The translations under genes and the position numbers were made by a program. 64,000 bases of DNA from UBA5972 sp964600965 (GTDB taxonomy: Bacteria; Pseudomonadota; Alphaproteobacteria; Rhodobacterales; Rhodobacteraceae). Below the pieces are notes generated by a model. It did no database searches and was not told where the DNA came from. It was given only the letters and a program-made list of their open reading frames with translations. The stretch spans positions 7,391 to 71,390 of the forward strand of contig CAZRLO010000003.1 in NCBI GenBank assembly GCA_964600965.1, given 5' to 3'. Below are positions 42,654-52,432 of this stretch, in pieces (position 1 is the stretch's first letter; the number at the start of each line of letters is the position of its first letter).

Positions 42654-43355
42654 ATGGGAATGTTTTCCGGACTTTTCAACTATATACGGGGCAGAGAGCG
42701 CGCGTGGCGGACCGGGCTGGAACCCGATATTTCGACCCCTGCCGCGCGGCGGCGCAGCCGATGGCACTTTGCGCTGGGCGACCATGCGATCCTCAGAATC
42801 TGGTGGACGAACTTTCATCCCGTAGCGCGTGACGTCTATCGATCCAACCAACCCTCGCCCCGTCGCCTGAAACGGTATCGCCGGTTCGGGATCCGGTCGG
42901 TGCTCAATCTCAGGGGGGCCAGCCGGTTCAGCCATTACCTGTTTGAACGCGAGGCCTGCGATCAATTGGGGCTGACCCTTGCCGACATCTATCTGCGCCC
43001 TGCGCAATTGCCGGACCGTGACACGATCCGGGCGCTGGACACGCATTTTCGCACATTGGAAAAACCGCTGGTCTTTCATTGCAAATCCGGTGCCGACCGG
43101 GCGGGGTTCGTCGCCGCGCTTTATCTGCTGCTGATCGAAGCTGCGCCGGTCGAAATCGCGCGCAAACAGCTTTCGTTTCGTTACCTTCACATCAAGGCAT
43201 CGAAAAAGGGCATTTTCGACTATTGTCTTGAAACTTACGCCAAGACCCATGAGATTTCGCCCATCACCTTCCGCGACTGGATGGAAAACGTGTACGATCC
43301 GACCGCCATCACCCGCGAATTCCGGCGCGCGCGCCGAAACGCCGGAAAGGGCTGA
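42654..43355 (+). CDS. Tyrosine phosphatase family protein
   Basis: About 233 residues with a dual-specificity/protein-tyrosine phosphatase P-loop FHCKSGADRAG (Cys-x5-Arg) and an upstream general-acid region (ADIYLRPAQLPDRD). The N-terminus includes FNYIRGRERAWRTG, a basic segment. SVLNLRGASRFSHY is similar to bacterial DSP-like phosphatases. Starts at ATG 42654 or 42660 are both possible. The next gene, an ABC exporter, begins four bases after its stop, so the phosphatase may act with that export system, possibly on an envelope phosphosugar or phospholipid substrate (inference). Confidence 0.8.
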   Translation: MGMFSGLFNYIRGRERAWRTGLEPDISTPAARRRSRWHFALGDHAILRIWWTNFHPVARDVYRSNQPSPRRLKRYRRFGIRSVLNLRGASRFSHYLFEREACDQLGLTLADIYLRPAQLPDRDTIRALDTHFRTLEKPLVFHCKSGADRAGFVAALYLLLIEAAPVEIARKQLSFRYLHIKASKKGIFDYCLETYAKTHEISPITFRDWMENVYDPTAITREFRRARRNAGKG

Positions 43356-43358
43356 TCC

Positions 43359-45125
43359 TTGGCGCGCATGTCTGATTATGCACCCGCCGCCCAAGGTCTG
43401 GAGCTGCCGCGCTGGCTGTGGCGCGATTATTTCCGTCGGTATTTGTGGTGGATCGTCGTCGCCTTTCTGTTGATGGCCGTCGAAGGTTCGATGCTGGGCC
43501 TCATCAGCTATATGGTTGGCCCGATGTTCGACGATGTGTTCGTCGGCGGGCGGAAAGAGGCGGTTTACTGGGTCGGCGGCGCAATATTCGCGATCTTCGT
43601 TGCCCGTGCGATCAGCGGTTTCGGCCAGCGCGTGATCATGGCCGCGGTCGGGCAATGGGCCACCGCCGCGATGCAGGGCGATCTGGTCCGCCACATGATG
43701 CGGCTGGACAGCGTCTTTTTCCAGGACAACGCGCCCGGCGCCTTGATCGAACGGGTGCGCGGCGACACGCTGGCGATCCAGAATGCGTTTTCGACCGTCT
43801 TTACCACACTGGGCCGTGACGTGATTTCGCTGATGACATTGCTGGCCGTCGCGATCTCCATCGACTGGTTGTGGGCGCTGATCGCGGTTGCCGGCGTGCC
43901 GGTCCTGCTGGTGCCGGTGATGATTCTGCAACGTCTGATCCATGTTTCCACGCGCCACGCCCGTGTTGCGGCCGCCCATATCTCGACCCGGCTCGACGAG
44001 ATTTTCCATGGTATCAACCCGATCAAGCTGAACACGCTGGAAGGGCAGCAGAACCGGCGTTTCCTGCAAACGCTCAAGGCCTATATCCGCGCCCAGATCA
44101 AAAGCGAGGCTGGCCAGGCCGGCGTGCCGGCAATGATGGATCTGGTGGCCGGGATCGGGTTTCTGGGCGTATTGATCTATGGCGGTTTTCAGATCATCGA
44201 GGGGCAAAAATCCATCGGTGAATTCATGAGCTTTTTCACCGCGATGGCGCTTGTGTTCGAGCCGCTGCGCCGCCTTGGCAATATCTCGGGGCGCTGGCAG
44301 GCGGCGATTGCCAGCCTCGAACGGCTCTACGCGATTTTTCAGGAGCATCCGGGCATTCTGGAACCGGCCTCGCCGCGCGAACCGGGTTCTGGCGACGGCA
44401 CCGGCGATATCGTGCTTGAAGACGTCCGGTTCAGCTATGGCGATCAGGTGGTGCTCGACGGGTTGAGCCTGACCGCAAAGGCCGGGCAGACCACCGCGCT
44501 GGTCGGGGCCTCCGGGGCCGGCAAATCGACCGTGTTCAGCGTGCTGACCCGTCTGGTGGAGCCCGAAAAGGGGCGGGTCACCGTCGGCGATGTCGCCGTC
44601 GCCGATCTGGCGCTGGCGCATCTGCGCGGGTTGTTTTCGGTGGTGACACAGGATGCCGCCCTGTTTGACGAAGATATTCGCGACAACATCCGCCTGAGCC
44701 GCCCCGACGCCAGCGAGGCGGAATTCGACCTCGCCGCGCAGACGGCGCATGTGACCGAATTCGCGGGCGCTCTGGCCCAGGGCTTTGCCACCCCCGCCGG
44801 GCCGCGCGGCTCGAATCTGTCGGGCGGGCAACGTCAGCGTGTCGCGATTGCCCGCGCGGTTTTGCGCAACGCGCCGGTCCTGTTGCTGGACGAGCCGACC
44901 TCGGCGCTGGACGCCCGGTCCGAGGCCGTGGTGCAAAAGGCGCTCGACAAACTTTCGGCGGGCCGGACCACGCTGGTGATCGCGCATCGTCTGGCGACGA
45001 TCCTGCACGCCGACAAGATCGTGGTGATCGACAAGGGCCGCGTCATCGATCAGGGCACCCACGAACAGCTTCTGGCGCGCGGCGGACTATACGCCAGCCT
45101 CTACCAACTTCAGTTCGGCGGTTAG
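43359..45125 (+). CDS. ABC exporter, fused membrane and ATPase domains (MsbA/LipidA-exporter type)
   Basis: 588-residue half-transporter. Six-helix membrane domain (about 25-320; VEGSMLGLISYMVGPMFDDVF, FFQDNAPGALIERVRGDT) and nucleotide-binding domain (about 345-588) with Walker A GASGAGKST, Q-loop TQDAALF, signature LSGGQRQR, Walker B VLLLDEPTS and H-loop IAHRL, all intact. Works as a homodimer exporting lipids, lipid-linked compounds or drugs. TTG 43359 has GGAAAGGG at a good distance; ATG 43368 (MSDYAPA) is the alternative. It follows the phosphatase gene directly and ends seven bases before a convergent glycosyltransferase. Confidence 0.9.
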   Translation: MARMSDYAPAAQGLELPRWLWRDYFRRYLWWIVVAFLLMAVEGSMLGLISYMVGPMFDDVFVGGRKEAVYWVGGAIFAIFVARAISGFGQRVIMAAVGQWATAAMQGDLVRHMMRLDSVFFQDNAPGALIERVRGDTLAIQNAFSTVFTTLGRDVISLMTLLAVAISIDWLWALIAVAGVPVLLVPVMILQRLIHVSTRHARVAAAHISTRLDEIFHGINPIKLNTLEGQQNRRFLQTLKAYIRAQIKSEAGQAGVPAMMDLVAGIGFLGVLIYGGFQIIEGQKSIGEFMSFFTAMALVFEPLRRLGNISGRWQAAIASLERLYAIFQEHPGILEPASPREPGSGDGTGDIVLEDVRFSYGDQVVLDGLSLTAKAGQTTALVGASGAGKSTVFSVLTRLVEPEKGRVTVGDVAVADLALAHLRGLFSVVTQDAALFDEDIRDNIRLSRPDASEAEFDLAAQTAHVTEFAGALAQGFATPAGPRGSNLSGGQRQRVAIARAVLRNAPVLLLDEPTSALDARSEAVVQKALDKLSAGRTTLVIAHRLATILHADKIVVIDKGRVIDQGTHEQLLARGGLYASLYQLQFGG

Positions 45126-45132
45126 GCCGACC

Positions 45133-45822
45133 TCACTTGCGGTGATACCGCACCACCAGTCTTTCCGGCGGCACCCCCCGGAAATAGAGGTACAACGTCA
45201 CCATGTTTCGCAACCCCTGCCGCAACCAGCCGTGGCGCGCGAACCGGTCGCCACAGGTGATCGCCACGGTGCCAAGCAGGCGAATGCGCCGCCGCCCGAG
45301 CGCGCGGGCGATGGCGACGTCCTCCATCAGGGGCAGGTCGGGATAGCCGCCAATCTCGTCCAGCAGGTCGCGCCTGATCAACAAGCCCTGATCGCCGTAT
45401 GGCAACCCGAACATCCGGGTTCTGAAATTGGCCCAGCGCGCGAAAATCGCCGGCCACAGCCCGGCATCCTGAAACCGCAGCCGAAAACACGCGGCCCGAT
45501 CAGCACTCCGGGCAAGATGGGCGCGAACCGACTTTTCCCAACCCGGCCCCAGCTTCGTGTCGGCATGCAGGAACAACAGCCATGTACCCGTCGCCGCCGC
45601 CGCCCCCCGGCCAAGCTGCCCGCCGCGACCGGCAGGCCCCGGCACGATTTCGGCGGCGAATCGCCGCGCGATCATCACCGTCGCATCCCCGGACCCGCCG
45701 TCGCTGATGATGATCTCGCCGATCAGCCCCGATGGCCGCCCGCCCGACACCGATTGCAGCGTCGCGCCCAGCGTGGTCGCGGCGTTCAGCGTGGGAAGTA
45801 CGATACTTAAAGGTGCGGGCAT
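45133..45822 (-). CDS. Glycosyltransferase family 2, TIGR04283-like
   Basis: 229-residue GT-A glycosyltransferase. Nucleotide-sugar region SIVLPTLNAATTL at the N-terminus, IISDGGSGDAT, a metal-binding FLHADTKLG (DxD-type, residues about 85-93), and PYGDQGLLIRRDL. I recognise this as the TIGR04283 group often labelled arsenosugar biosynthesis-associated, though its companions for that pathway are not nearby. No transmembrane anchor. Divergent from ygfZ across 98 bp containing a TATATAA stretch. Confidence 0.85.
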   Translation of the reverse strand: MPAPLSIVLPTLNAATTLGATLQSVSGGRPSGLIGEIIISDGGSGDATVMIARRFAAEIVPGPAGRGGQLGRGAAAATGTWLLFLHADTKLGPGWEKSVRAHLARSADRAACFRLRFQDAGLWPAIFARWANFRTRMFGLPYGDQGLLIRRDLLDEIGGYPDLPLMEDVAIARALGRRRIRLLGTVAITCGDRFARHGWLRQGLRNMVTLYLYFRGVPPERLVVRYHRK

Positions 45823-45920
45823 GTCGGCGGCATCAAATGTCGGATATATCGCCAGCTTACCCGCTGTACGATCGGCAAGCGATGCCTATATAAGCGAAGA
45901 ATGCCAGACAGAGCCCGCAC

Positions 45921-46667
45921 ATGAACCCTGCTCGTATACTCTTTGAAATTACCGGCACCGACCGGATCCGGTTCCTGCAAGACCTCGTGACCAACGATGT
46001 CGCCCATCTTTCCGACCGCCTGACCTATGCGGCGCTGTTGTCGCCACAGGGGAAATATCTGTTCGATTTCTTTCTTTTTCAACGCGGCGACACCATTTTC
46101 CTTGACGTTGCCAGCGACCGCGCCGCGGAATTGTCGGCGCGTCTGGCCATGTACCGGTTGCGCGCGGATGTCGAAATCGCGCCGTCCGATTTGCAGGTCT
46201 CGCGCGGCTTTGGCTCGATCCCCGAATTCGCGATGCTTGACCCGCGCCACCCCGAACTTGGCTGGCGGTGTTATTCGCATACCCCGCACGCCACTTCGGT
46301 GAACGACTGGAACGCGATCCGGGTTTCGCACCTGATCCCGGAATCGGGTTTCGAGCTGATTTCAGGCGAAAGCTATATCCTGGAAATGGGGTTCGAGCGG
46401 CTGAATGGGGTGGATTTCAAAAAGGGCTGCTACGTCGGTCAGGAAGTGACCGCACGCATGAAACACAAGACCAACTTGCGCAAGGGCCTGGCCCGCGTCG
46501 TCCTTGGCGGGCACGCCGAAGCGGGGGCCGAAATCACCGTCGACGGGCGCAAGATCGGCGCGTTGACGACCGTTTCCGGCAACCGTGCACTGGCCTATCT
46601 GCGGTTGGATCAGGTGGCCCAAGGGATGGTTGCAGGTGATGTTGGCGTCGCCCCGGACCGGGATTGA
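45921..46667 (+). CDS. ygfZ: Folate-binding protein YgfZ
   Basis: 248-residue GcvT-like protein needed for maturation or repair of some iron-sulfur enzymes in a folate-dependent way. The signature KGCYVGQEVTARMKHKTNLRK is complete with its conserved Cys (about residue 171). N-terminal ITGTDRIRFLQDLVTNDV is the usual opening. Here it would support Fe-S enzymes such as xanthine dehydrogenase (inference). It ends nine bases before the convergent inositol-phosphatase-like gene. Confidence 0.92.
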   Translation: MNPARILFEITGTDRIRFLQDLVTNDVAHLSDRLTYAALLSPQGKYLFDFFLFQRGDTIFLDVASDRAAELSARLAMYRLRADVEIAPSDLQVSRGFGSIPEFAMLDPRHPELGWRCYSHTPHATSVNDWNAIRVSHLIPESGFELISGESYILEMGFERLNGVDFKKGCYVGQEVTARMKHKTNLRKGLARVVLGGHAEAGAEITVDGRKIGALTTVSGNRALAYLRLDQVAQGMVAGDVGVAPDRD

Positions 46668-46676
46668 GCCCGCAGT

Positions 46677-47468
46677 CTACCCGGCCCGGATCATGGCAGC
46701 GAAGGCGTCGAACGTCGCTTCGTTGGCCGAAATGACGTCGCCACTTGCCAGAATATCGCTGCCCGGCGTGATCGCCTCGCTCAACCCGCCGGCCTCTTTG
46801 ACCAGCAGCAGCCCCGCCGCCATGTCCCAGGGGTGCAGGCGACGTTCCCAGAAACCATCGTACCGGCCCGCCGCAACATAGGCCAGATCCAGCGCCGCCG
46901 CGCCCCAGCGCCGCACGCCGGCACAGACCGGCAACAGTCGCGCCAGATCGGCAAGCGTGTCCGGCAGGTCGCCCCGACCGCCGAACGGCAGACCGGTGGC
47001 AAAGATCATGCGGATCATGTCGCGCCGCGCCGACACCCGCAACCGGCTGTCATTCAGCCAGCACCCGGCACCTTTTTCGGCGGTAAAAATCTCGTCTTTC
47101 ACCGGGTCGAACACCACTGCCGCCACGATTTCGCCCTTGTGTTCCAGCGCGATGGAAACCGCCCAATGCGGCAACCCGTGCAGGAAATTCGTCGTGCCGT
47201 CCAACGGGTCCACGATCCAGCGACGGGTCGGATCGGCCCCCTTGACCTCGGCACTTTCTTCGCCAAGCCAGCCGTAGTTCGGTCGCGCGACCGTCAGTTC
47301 CTCGCGGATGATCGACTCGGCCTTGATATCCGCGCGCGAAACGAAGTCGCCGGCACCCTTCATGGAAACCTGCAACTTTTCGACCTCGCCAAAGTCCCGC
47401 AGCAGGCCGCGCCCGGCCTTGCGGGCGGCTTTGATCATGATGTTCAGATTGGCGCTGGCCTGAGACAT
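46677..47468 (-). CDS. Inositol monophosphatase family protein
   Basis: 263-residue Mg-dependent phosphatase of the IMPase/SuhB family. Metal-binding motifs GEESAE (about 69-74), WIVDPLDGTTNFLHG (84-98) and the late WDMAAG (about 210-215) are intact. Could act on inositol-1-phosphate, or serve as an SuhB-like accessory factor; the sequence does not decide. It is divergent from the SDR gene across 245 bp with no other evident gene. Confidence 0.9.
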   Translation of the reverse strand: MSQASANLNIMIKAARKAGRGLLRDFGEVEKLQVSMKGAGDFVSRADIKAESIIREELTVARPNYGWLGEESAEVKGADPTRRWIVDPLDGTTNFLHGLPHWAVSIALEHKGEIVAAVVFDPVKDEIFTAEKGAGCWLNDSRLRVSARRDMIRMIFATGLPFGGRGDLPDTLADLARLLPVCAGVRRWGAAALDLAYVAAGRYDGFWERRLHPWDMAAGLLLVKEAGGLSEAITPGSDILASGDVISANEATFDAFAAMIRAG

Positions 47469-47713
47469 TTCGCGAAACCTTGCTGAATTTCAGCCTCGCT
47501 CTATATGCCGCACGCGCCACCGTGCCAAGGGTCAATCCATGTGCGTGCGCCTTTGCGGGTTTGGCGGGGGAGACGTTTGAATTCGATTGGAGCCAGCGAT
47601 TGCGGTGACGGGTCGCGCAGGCCGCAAACGGCACCGCCTAGCAAGAAATCACGTGCACGCACCGGGGAAATGGCGTCCTCTGCGGGAGGCGATTCTGTGC
47701 GGACGGGGAAATC

Positions 47714-48529
47714 ATGGAACTTGACGGAAAAGTTGCGATCGTCACCGGCGGGGCCAGCGGGATCGGCAAGGCGCTGGCCGCAAGATTTGCGGCAGAGGGC
47801 GCGAAGGTTGCTTTGGCCGATCTGGACGGCGATGCCGCGGTGGAAGCGGCGGCGGCGTTCGGCGGTACGGCGTTTGCCTGCGACGTTACCAATGAGGCGG
47901 CGCTTCGCGCGATGGTCGAACAGGTCGAAAGGACGCTGGGCCCGGTCGATCTGTTCTGCTCCAACGCCGGGATCGGACGGGGCGAGCCGGATCATGCCGC
48001 CTCGGCGGGCAACGATGTGTGGCAACTGAACTGGGAATTGCACGTCATGGCCCATGTCTACGCCGCGCGCGCGGTGCTGCCGGGCATGATATCGCGGGGG
48101 CAGGGCTATCTTCTGCAAATGGCTTCGGCAGCGGGGTTGCTCAGCCAGATCGGTGATGCCGCGTATTCGACCAGCAAACATGCCGCCGTCGGTTTTGCCG
48201 AATCGCTGGCGATCACGCATGGCGATCAGGGGATCGGGGTTTCGGTCATTTGCCCGCAATATGTTGCGACGCCCCTGCTGGGGTATGCGCCGGGCGAGAG
48301 TGCGCACGATCTGCCGAACGTCCTGACACCCGAAGATGTGGCCGATGCGGTGGTCGCGGGGCTGGCCGAGGAAACCTTTTTGATCCTGCCCCATCCGGCG
48401 GTGGCTGAATTTCGGCAGTTCAAGGCCGCAAATTACGATAAATGGCTGCAATCAATGCGGGCGCTTCGGGCCAGTGTTTTGGCGCGGATGGATGGCGCCG
48501 ATATCAGCGAAATGCACAAATTCATCTGA
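47714..48529 (+). CDS. Short-chain dehydrogenase/reductase
   Basis: 271-residue classical SDR. TGGASGIGKALA cofactor turn (about 11-22), acidic residue after strand 2 (ADLDG, suggesting NAD preference), CSNAGIG, catalytic Ser in QMASAAG and Tyr-x3-Lys in YSTSKHA. Start ATG 47714 after GACGGGGAAA. Substrate not identifiable. No operon partners; the 226 bp after its stop up to the chemoreceptor end contain no evident gene. Confidence 0.88.
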   Translation: MELDGKVAIVTGGASGIGKALAARFAAEGAKVALADLDGDAAVEAAAAFGGTAFACDVTNEAALRAMVEQVERTLGPVDLFCSNAGIGRGEPDHAASAGNDVWQLNWELHVMAHVYAARAVLPGMISRGQGYLLQMASAAGLLSQIGDAAYSTSKHAAVGFAESLAITHGDQGIGVSVICPQYVATPLLGYAPGESAHDLPNVLTPEDVADAVVAGLAEETFLILPHPAVAEFRQFKAANYDKWLQSMRALRASVLARMDGADISEMHKFI

Positions 48530-48755
48530 CCGCCGCTTTCTGAACACCGCTTCTTGCTGGCAGAATGCCGCGGTCGCAACCGGATCGTGACGCGTGGCTA
48601 TAAAAATCCCGGCCCGCGGCAGCCAGAGGCTGTGCAATCGCGATTTCAGAGCAGTGACGAATCCCCGACCCGCATCGGGCTTGCCCCGACGCGATCGTCG
48701 CCATTCCGACTTTTGCATGGCGTTGCCGCCGGTTTTGCGAACCCTCGATCAAAAA

Positions 48756-51080
48756 TCAAGCGGCGACGGCACCGGGATCCGTCGATTGTCGGACCGTACT
48801 TTGCTCGGGTACCGTGGGGGTTCCGCTGGCCGCGGTGTCGAAAAACGAAACCAATTCCAGCAATTCCTCGGCACGGCGGGCCAGATTGCCGGCGGTGTCC
48901 TTGCTGACCCCGGCAAGCGAAGCATTTTCCCGTGTCTCGCGGTCGAGCCGGGAAAAGACACCGGATATTTCAGTGACTTGTTCTGATTGCGTGGTGCAGG
49001 CCGACGACATTTCCTCGATCGCCTGTTCCAGCGATCCAATATATTCGTGAATTTCAGACAGCGAAGTCCCGGTCGCCTCGACCATTTCGACCCCGGCGGT
49101 GACGCGACCGTGCGTTTCGGTGATCAACTGCGCGATTTTGTCGGCGGCGGCCTTGGATTTCTGGGCAAGGACCCGAACTTCCTGCGCGACAACGGCAAAT
49201 CCGTTGCCGGCGTCCCCGGCGCGCGCGGCTTCTACCGATGCGTTCAGCGCCAGGAGATTTGTCTGAAGCGAAAGATCGTCGACCATCGAGTTGATCTTGG
49301 AAATCTGCTCGGCGCTGTCCTTGACCAGCCGGATCGCGGCGACCGCCTTGGCGGCGATGTCTTTGCCGCGCTTGGCAACCTCGGTGGTCTCGCCGGAAAG
49401 CGCCTTTGCCAGGCGGGCGTTTTCGGCGTTTTCGCTGACCGATACCGCCACCTCGGAAACCGCGCAGGACGTATCTTCCAGCACGGTCGCCTGTTTTGCG
49501 GTGCGTCCCGAAAGGCTGTTGGCACCGCCAACGATCGTTTCGACCGCGTCGTTGATCCCCTGGGCGCTCGATTTTATCGATGCGACCAGTTCGGAGAGCT
49601 TTTCACCGGTCGCGTTGACGTCGTGTTTCAGTGCCGCGAAAATTCCGGAAAACCGCCCGGCGATCCGCGCGCTCAGATCACCGCGGGCAAATGCCGACAG
49701 TACACCCGAGGTTTTTCCGATCCCGTCGCCGACCACATTCATCAGATTGTTCATCTGCGACGAAAATTCCATCAACCCCTCGTCGGCATGATCGTCCGAA
49801 ACCCGTGCGTTGAAATCCCCGTTGCGCGCGGTGGTCACCACGCCCCGCAATTCCTGTTGAAAGGCGGCCAGCATTTCGGCTTCGCGCGCCTGTGCGTCCA
49901 TCCTGATCTGCTCGTTCAGCCGGTTTTCTTCCTGCGATTCCTCCAACCGCGCGCGCTGGCGGCCGCTTTCGCGAAAGGCCTCGGTCGCAAGCGCGATCCT
50001 GCCGATTTCGTCCTTGCGGGCCAGATGCGGAATGCTGATGTCAAACCGGTCGGCCGCGAGGTCCGCCAGCCGTTCGGCCAGGTCGTTGAGTGGTCGGCCG
50101 ATGTGGCGCGTGGCGAACAGTGTTGCGCCCAACGTGATCCCGATTCCCGCAAGAAAGACCACGATGCTCACCAGCATTGCATTCGCGCCATTCCGGTTGG
50201 CGCGGACGACGGAACTCTGCATGCCCTGCATCGCGGCCTGTTCCAGAATCTGCGCTTCGCCGATAAACGCGCCCAACTCGGCCCGCACCTCGTCAAGCGC
50301 GGTTTTCTTGACCGCCCATAATGTCGAAACCCGATCCGTTGCGATCGAGATCAACGCGTTCAATGCGCGATCCTGTTTCGGAATCCTGCGGGTGTTCAGG
50401 CGGATGAATTGTTGCTGGGCACGCTCGGGGTTCACAATGACCTTTTCCCGGACATAAACAACGGCGTTGGTTTCGGCCTTGGCAAAATCCGCCAGCAATC
50501 CCTGCAATTCCGCATCCTGCGTATCAAAGCCCGGACGCCAGCGCGCGAAGGTCGTCGCCGTGGGGTCGACGGCCACATTTTCGAATACGCCAAAGCGTGT
50601 CGCGTCACCCAGGCGTTTCAAATAGGCCGCGTTCTGCACCGCGATCATGTTAAAGAAATCCGCGAGCGAAAATTCACGTCCCTCAAAGCGGAAATACAAC
50701 GCCGAGGAATTCCTGTGCGCCAGAAGTGCCCGTTCGATTTCGGCCGCGAGGTGGCGGAACTTCGGCTCCAGCACCAGCAGTTCTGGTTTCATGAGCAGCG
50801 CGCTCACACGACCCTTGGCCGCCGCAATCCCCTGTTCGCTGGTCTTGTCGATTTCGTTGCCCAACAGATAGGCGACAAACGACAATTCCAGCGCCCCGGT
50901 TGCCTGTGCCAGTTCCGAGGCGTGTCTGGAATTCGGCAATTCCACGGTTGCGATGTCCGAAAGTTGCGCGCTCATCAGCCGCAGGCCGACGATACCGACA
51001 ATGCCCATCACCCCCGCGACGGCCAGAAACATCGCAAAAGCCAGGGCCAGCTTGGCCTTTATCGTCAACCTCCGGAACAT
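48756..51080 (-). CDS. Methyl-accepting chemotaxis protein
   Basis: 774-residue transmembrane chemoreceptor. TM1 about 10-33, a large helical periplasmic sensor (about 35-300), TM2 about 302-325. A HAMP domain follows directly (RPLNDLAERLADLAADRFDISIP), a second HAMP-like unit lies near 440-500 (SGVLSAFARGDLSARI), and then the signalling domain with the hairpin tip LQTNLLALNASVEAARAGDAGNGFAVVAQEVR. The C-terminal end (STDPGAVAA) lacks a CheR-binding pentapeptide. The ligand is unknown. The gene for a small exported helical protein lies 24 bp upstream in the same direction. Confidence 0.92.
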   Translation of the reverse strand: MFRRLTIKAKLALAFAMFLAVAGVMGIVGIVGLRLMSAQLSDIATVELPNSRHASELAQATGALELSFVAYLLGNEIDKTSEQGIAAAKGRVSALLMKPELLVLEPKFRHLAAEIERALLAHRNSSALYFRFEGREFSLADFFNMIAVQNAAYLKRLGDATRFGVFENVAVDPTATTFARWRPGFDTQDAELQGLLADFAKAETNAVVYVREKVIVNPERAQQQFIRLNTRRIPKQDRALNALISIATDRVSTLWAVKKTALDEVRAELGAFIGEAQILEQAAMQGMQSSVVRANRNGANAMLVSIVVFLAGIGITLGATLFATRHIGRPLNDLAERLADLAADRFDISIPHLARKDEIGRIALATEAFRESGRQRARLEESQEENRLNEQIRMDAQAREAEMLAAFQQELRGVVTTARNGDFNARVSDDHADEGLMEFSSQMNNLMNVVGDGIGKTSGVLSAFARGDLSARIAGRFSGIFAALKHDVNATGEKLSELVASIKSSAQGINDAVETIVGGANSLSGRTAKQATVLEDTSCAVSEVAVSVSENAENARLAKALSGETTEVAKRGKDIAAKAVAAIRLVKDSAEQISKINSMVDDLSLQTNLLALNASVEAARAGDAGNGFAVVAQEVRVLAQKSKAAADKIAQLITETHGRVTAGVEMVEATGTSLSEIHEYIGSLEQAIEEMSSACTTQSEQVTEISGVFSRLDRETRENASLAGVSKDTAGNLARRAEELLELVSFFDTAASGTPTVPEQSTVRQSTDPGAVAA

Positions 51081-51104
51081 GGTGGCGAACGCGCCTCTTT
51101 ACCG

Positions 51105-51611
51105 TCAGTTCAGATTCTCGACATGTTCCACGACCTCGGACAATTCGTCGACCACCTGATCCAGATAGACATCGTCCTGTGTCGCCGCGTATTCGCGCAG
51201 GGCGACCAGCGCCGTGGCGGCGTGGACGACCGTGTCCATGTAGCTGACCGCGGGGCCGAAATAGTCGATTTCGTCAAAGTTGAGCCCGATGGCCGACAAC
51301 GCCTCACCCTCGTGCCAGGCGGCTTCGATTTCGTCCAGCGACATTTCCTTCATTTCCCCGACGCTGTTTTCCACCAGCGCCATCAGTTCCGCATGTTTCG
51401 GATTGCTGGCACCGAAATCGCGCACCCCCTGGACCCCGATGGCGATCAGGCTGTCTTGCAGATCGATCAGTTCCTGAACCTCGAAATTGCCGGAATTGAT
51501 GGCCGAAATCGTCTGGCCGACGATCGATTTGTAACGCTCTGTCTCAAACCCGGAGGCCGTGCCCGCCGACAGGACGAGCATTGCGGGCAGGACGAATCGG
51601 AAGATGTTCAT
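51105..51611 (-). CDS. Small exported helical protein, unknown function
   Basis: 168 residues. Signal peptide MNIFRFVLPAMLVLSAGTASG, then an acidic, mostly helical mature domain with Glu/Asp-rich heptad-like segments (EVQELIDLQDSLIAIG, ALVALREYAATQDDV, VVDELSEVVEHVENLN). Start ATG 51611 with AAGGGGA upstream; the frame is open further up without similarity. It precedes the chemoreceptor by 24 bp in the same operon, so a periplasmic ligand-presenting or sensor-modulating role is plausible (inference). Family not recognised. Confidence 0.72.
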   Translation of the reverse strand: MNIFRFVLPAMLVLSAGTASGFETERYKSIVGQTISAINSGNFEVQELIDLQDSLIAIGVQGVRDFGASNPKHAELMALVENSVGEMKEMSLDEIEAAWHEGEALSAIGLNFDEIDYFGPAVSYMDTVVHAATALVALREYAATQDDVYLDQVVDELSEVVEHVENLN

Positions 51612-51767
51612 TGTAATCCCCTTGAAAAATTTCCGTACCCATCCATAGGCATCGGACCATTTCCAAGGTGTTAAGCCGACCAACATTTCTCAAGAATCCA
51701 CGTCCCGGGAACCGGATCGCGCCGGAAACCGCATTTGGCAATCCGCGTTTTCGCGCTGAATTCCCGG

Positions 51768-52331
51768 CTAGGCCCGCTCGGAATATTCCATCGTCTCGGT
51801 GTGGACGACGATCGCCTCGTCCGGGCCAACGAACGGCGGCACCATGACCCGAACGCCATTGTCCAGCAGCGCCGGCTTGAACGAGTTCGCCGCCGTCTGT
51901 CCCTTGACCGCCGGTTCGGTCTCGACCACCTGACAGGTCACTTTCTGCGGCAGCGCCGCGCTCAGGGCTTCGCTTTCGAAATACTCGATCTTGATCGTCA
52001 TGCCATCCTGCAGGAACGGCCGTCGTTCGCCCAGAATATCGGCGGGCAGTTCGATCTGATCAAACGTCTCGGTATCCATGAACACCAGCATCCCGTCGCT
52101 TTCGTACAGAAACTGCTGATCCTTTTGTTCCAGCCGGGCCTTTTCCACCTTGTCGGCAGCGCGGAAACGCTCGTTCAGTTTGGAACCATTGCGCAGATTC
52201 TTGAGCTCGACCTGCGCGAAAGCACCGCCCTTGCCGGGTTTGACATGGCTGACCTTCACCGCCACCCACAGGCCGTCATTATGTTCCAGCACGTTGCCGG
52301 GGCGAATTTCGTTGCCGTTGATTTTGGGCAT
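51768..52331 (-). CDS. efp: Translation elongation factor P
   Basis: 187-residue three-domain factor that relieves ribosome stalling at proline runs. The modification loop is HVKPGKGGAFAQ with Lys34 at the tip, as in E. coli, where EpmA/EpmB modify it. The family C-terminal signature region is KPALLDNGVRVMVPPFVGPDEAIVV. Start ATG 52331 (MPKINGNEIRPG). Divergent from the DUF6280 gene; a palindrome lies between them. No epm genes are adjacent. Confidence 0.95.
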   Translation of the reverse strand: MPKINGNEIRPGNVLEHNDGLWVAVKVSHVKPGKGGAFAQVELKNLRNGSKLNERFRAADKVEKARLEQKDQQFLYESDGMLVFMDTETFDQIELPADILGERRPFLQDGMTIKIEYFESEALSAALPQKVTCQVVETEPAVKGQTAANSFKPALLDNGVRVMVPPFVGPDEAIVVHTETMEYSERA

Positions 52332-52432
52332 CGGGAAACCTTGACTGATGTTGAAATGCGTTCGCGCGCACCTATATCCGCAGCAAAGCAGCGTGACAAG
52401 GCGACGCCGTGGCCGGGTGATTTCCATGGACG

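Noticed and set aside
42492..45062. 856-codon minus-strand frame opposite the phosphatase and ABC exporter genes
   Set aside because: Composition typical of antisense frames in GC-rich DNA; both plus-strand genes have intact catalytic motifs.
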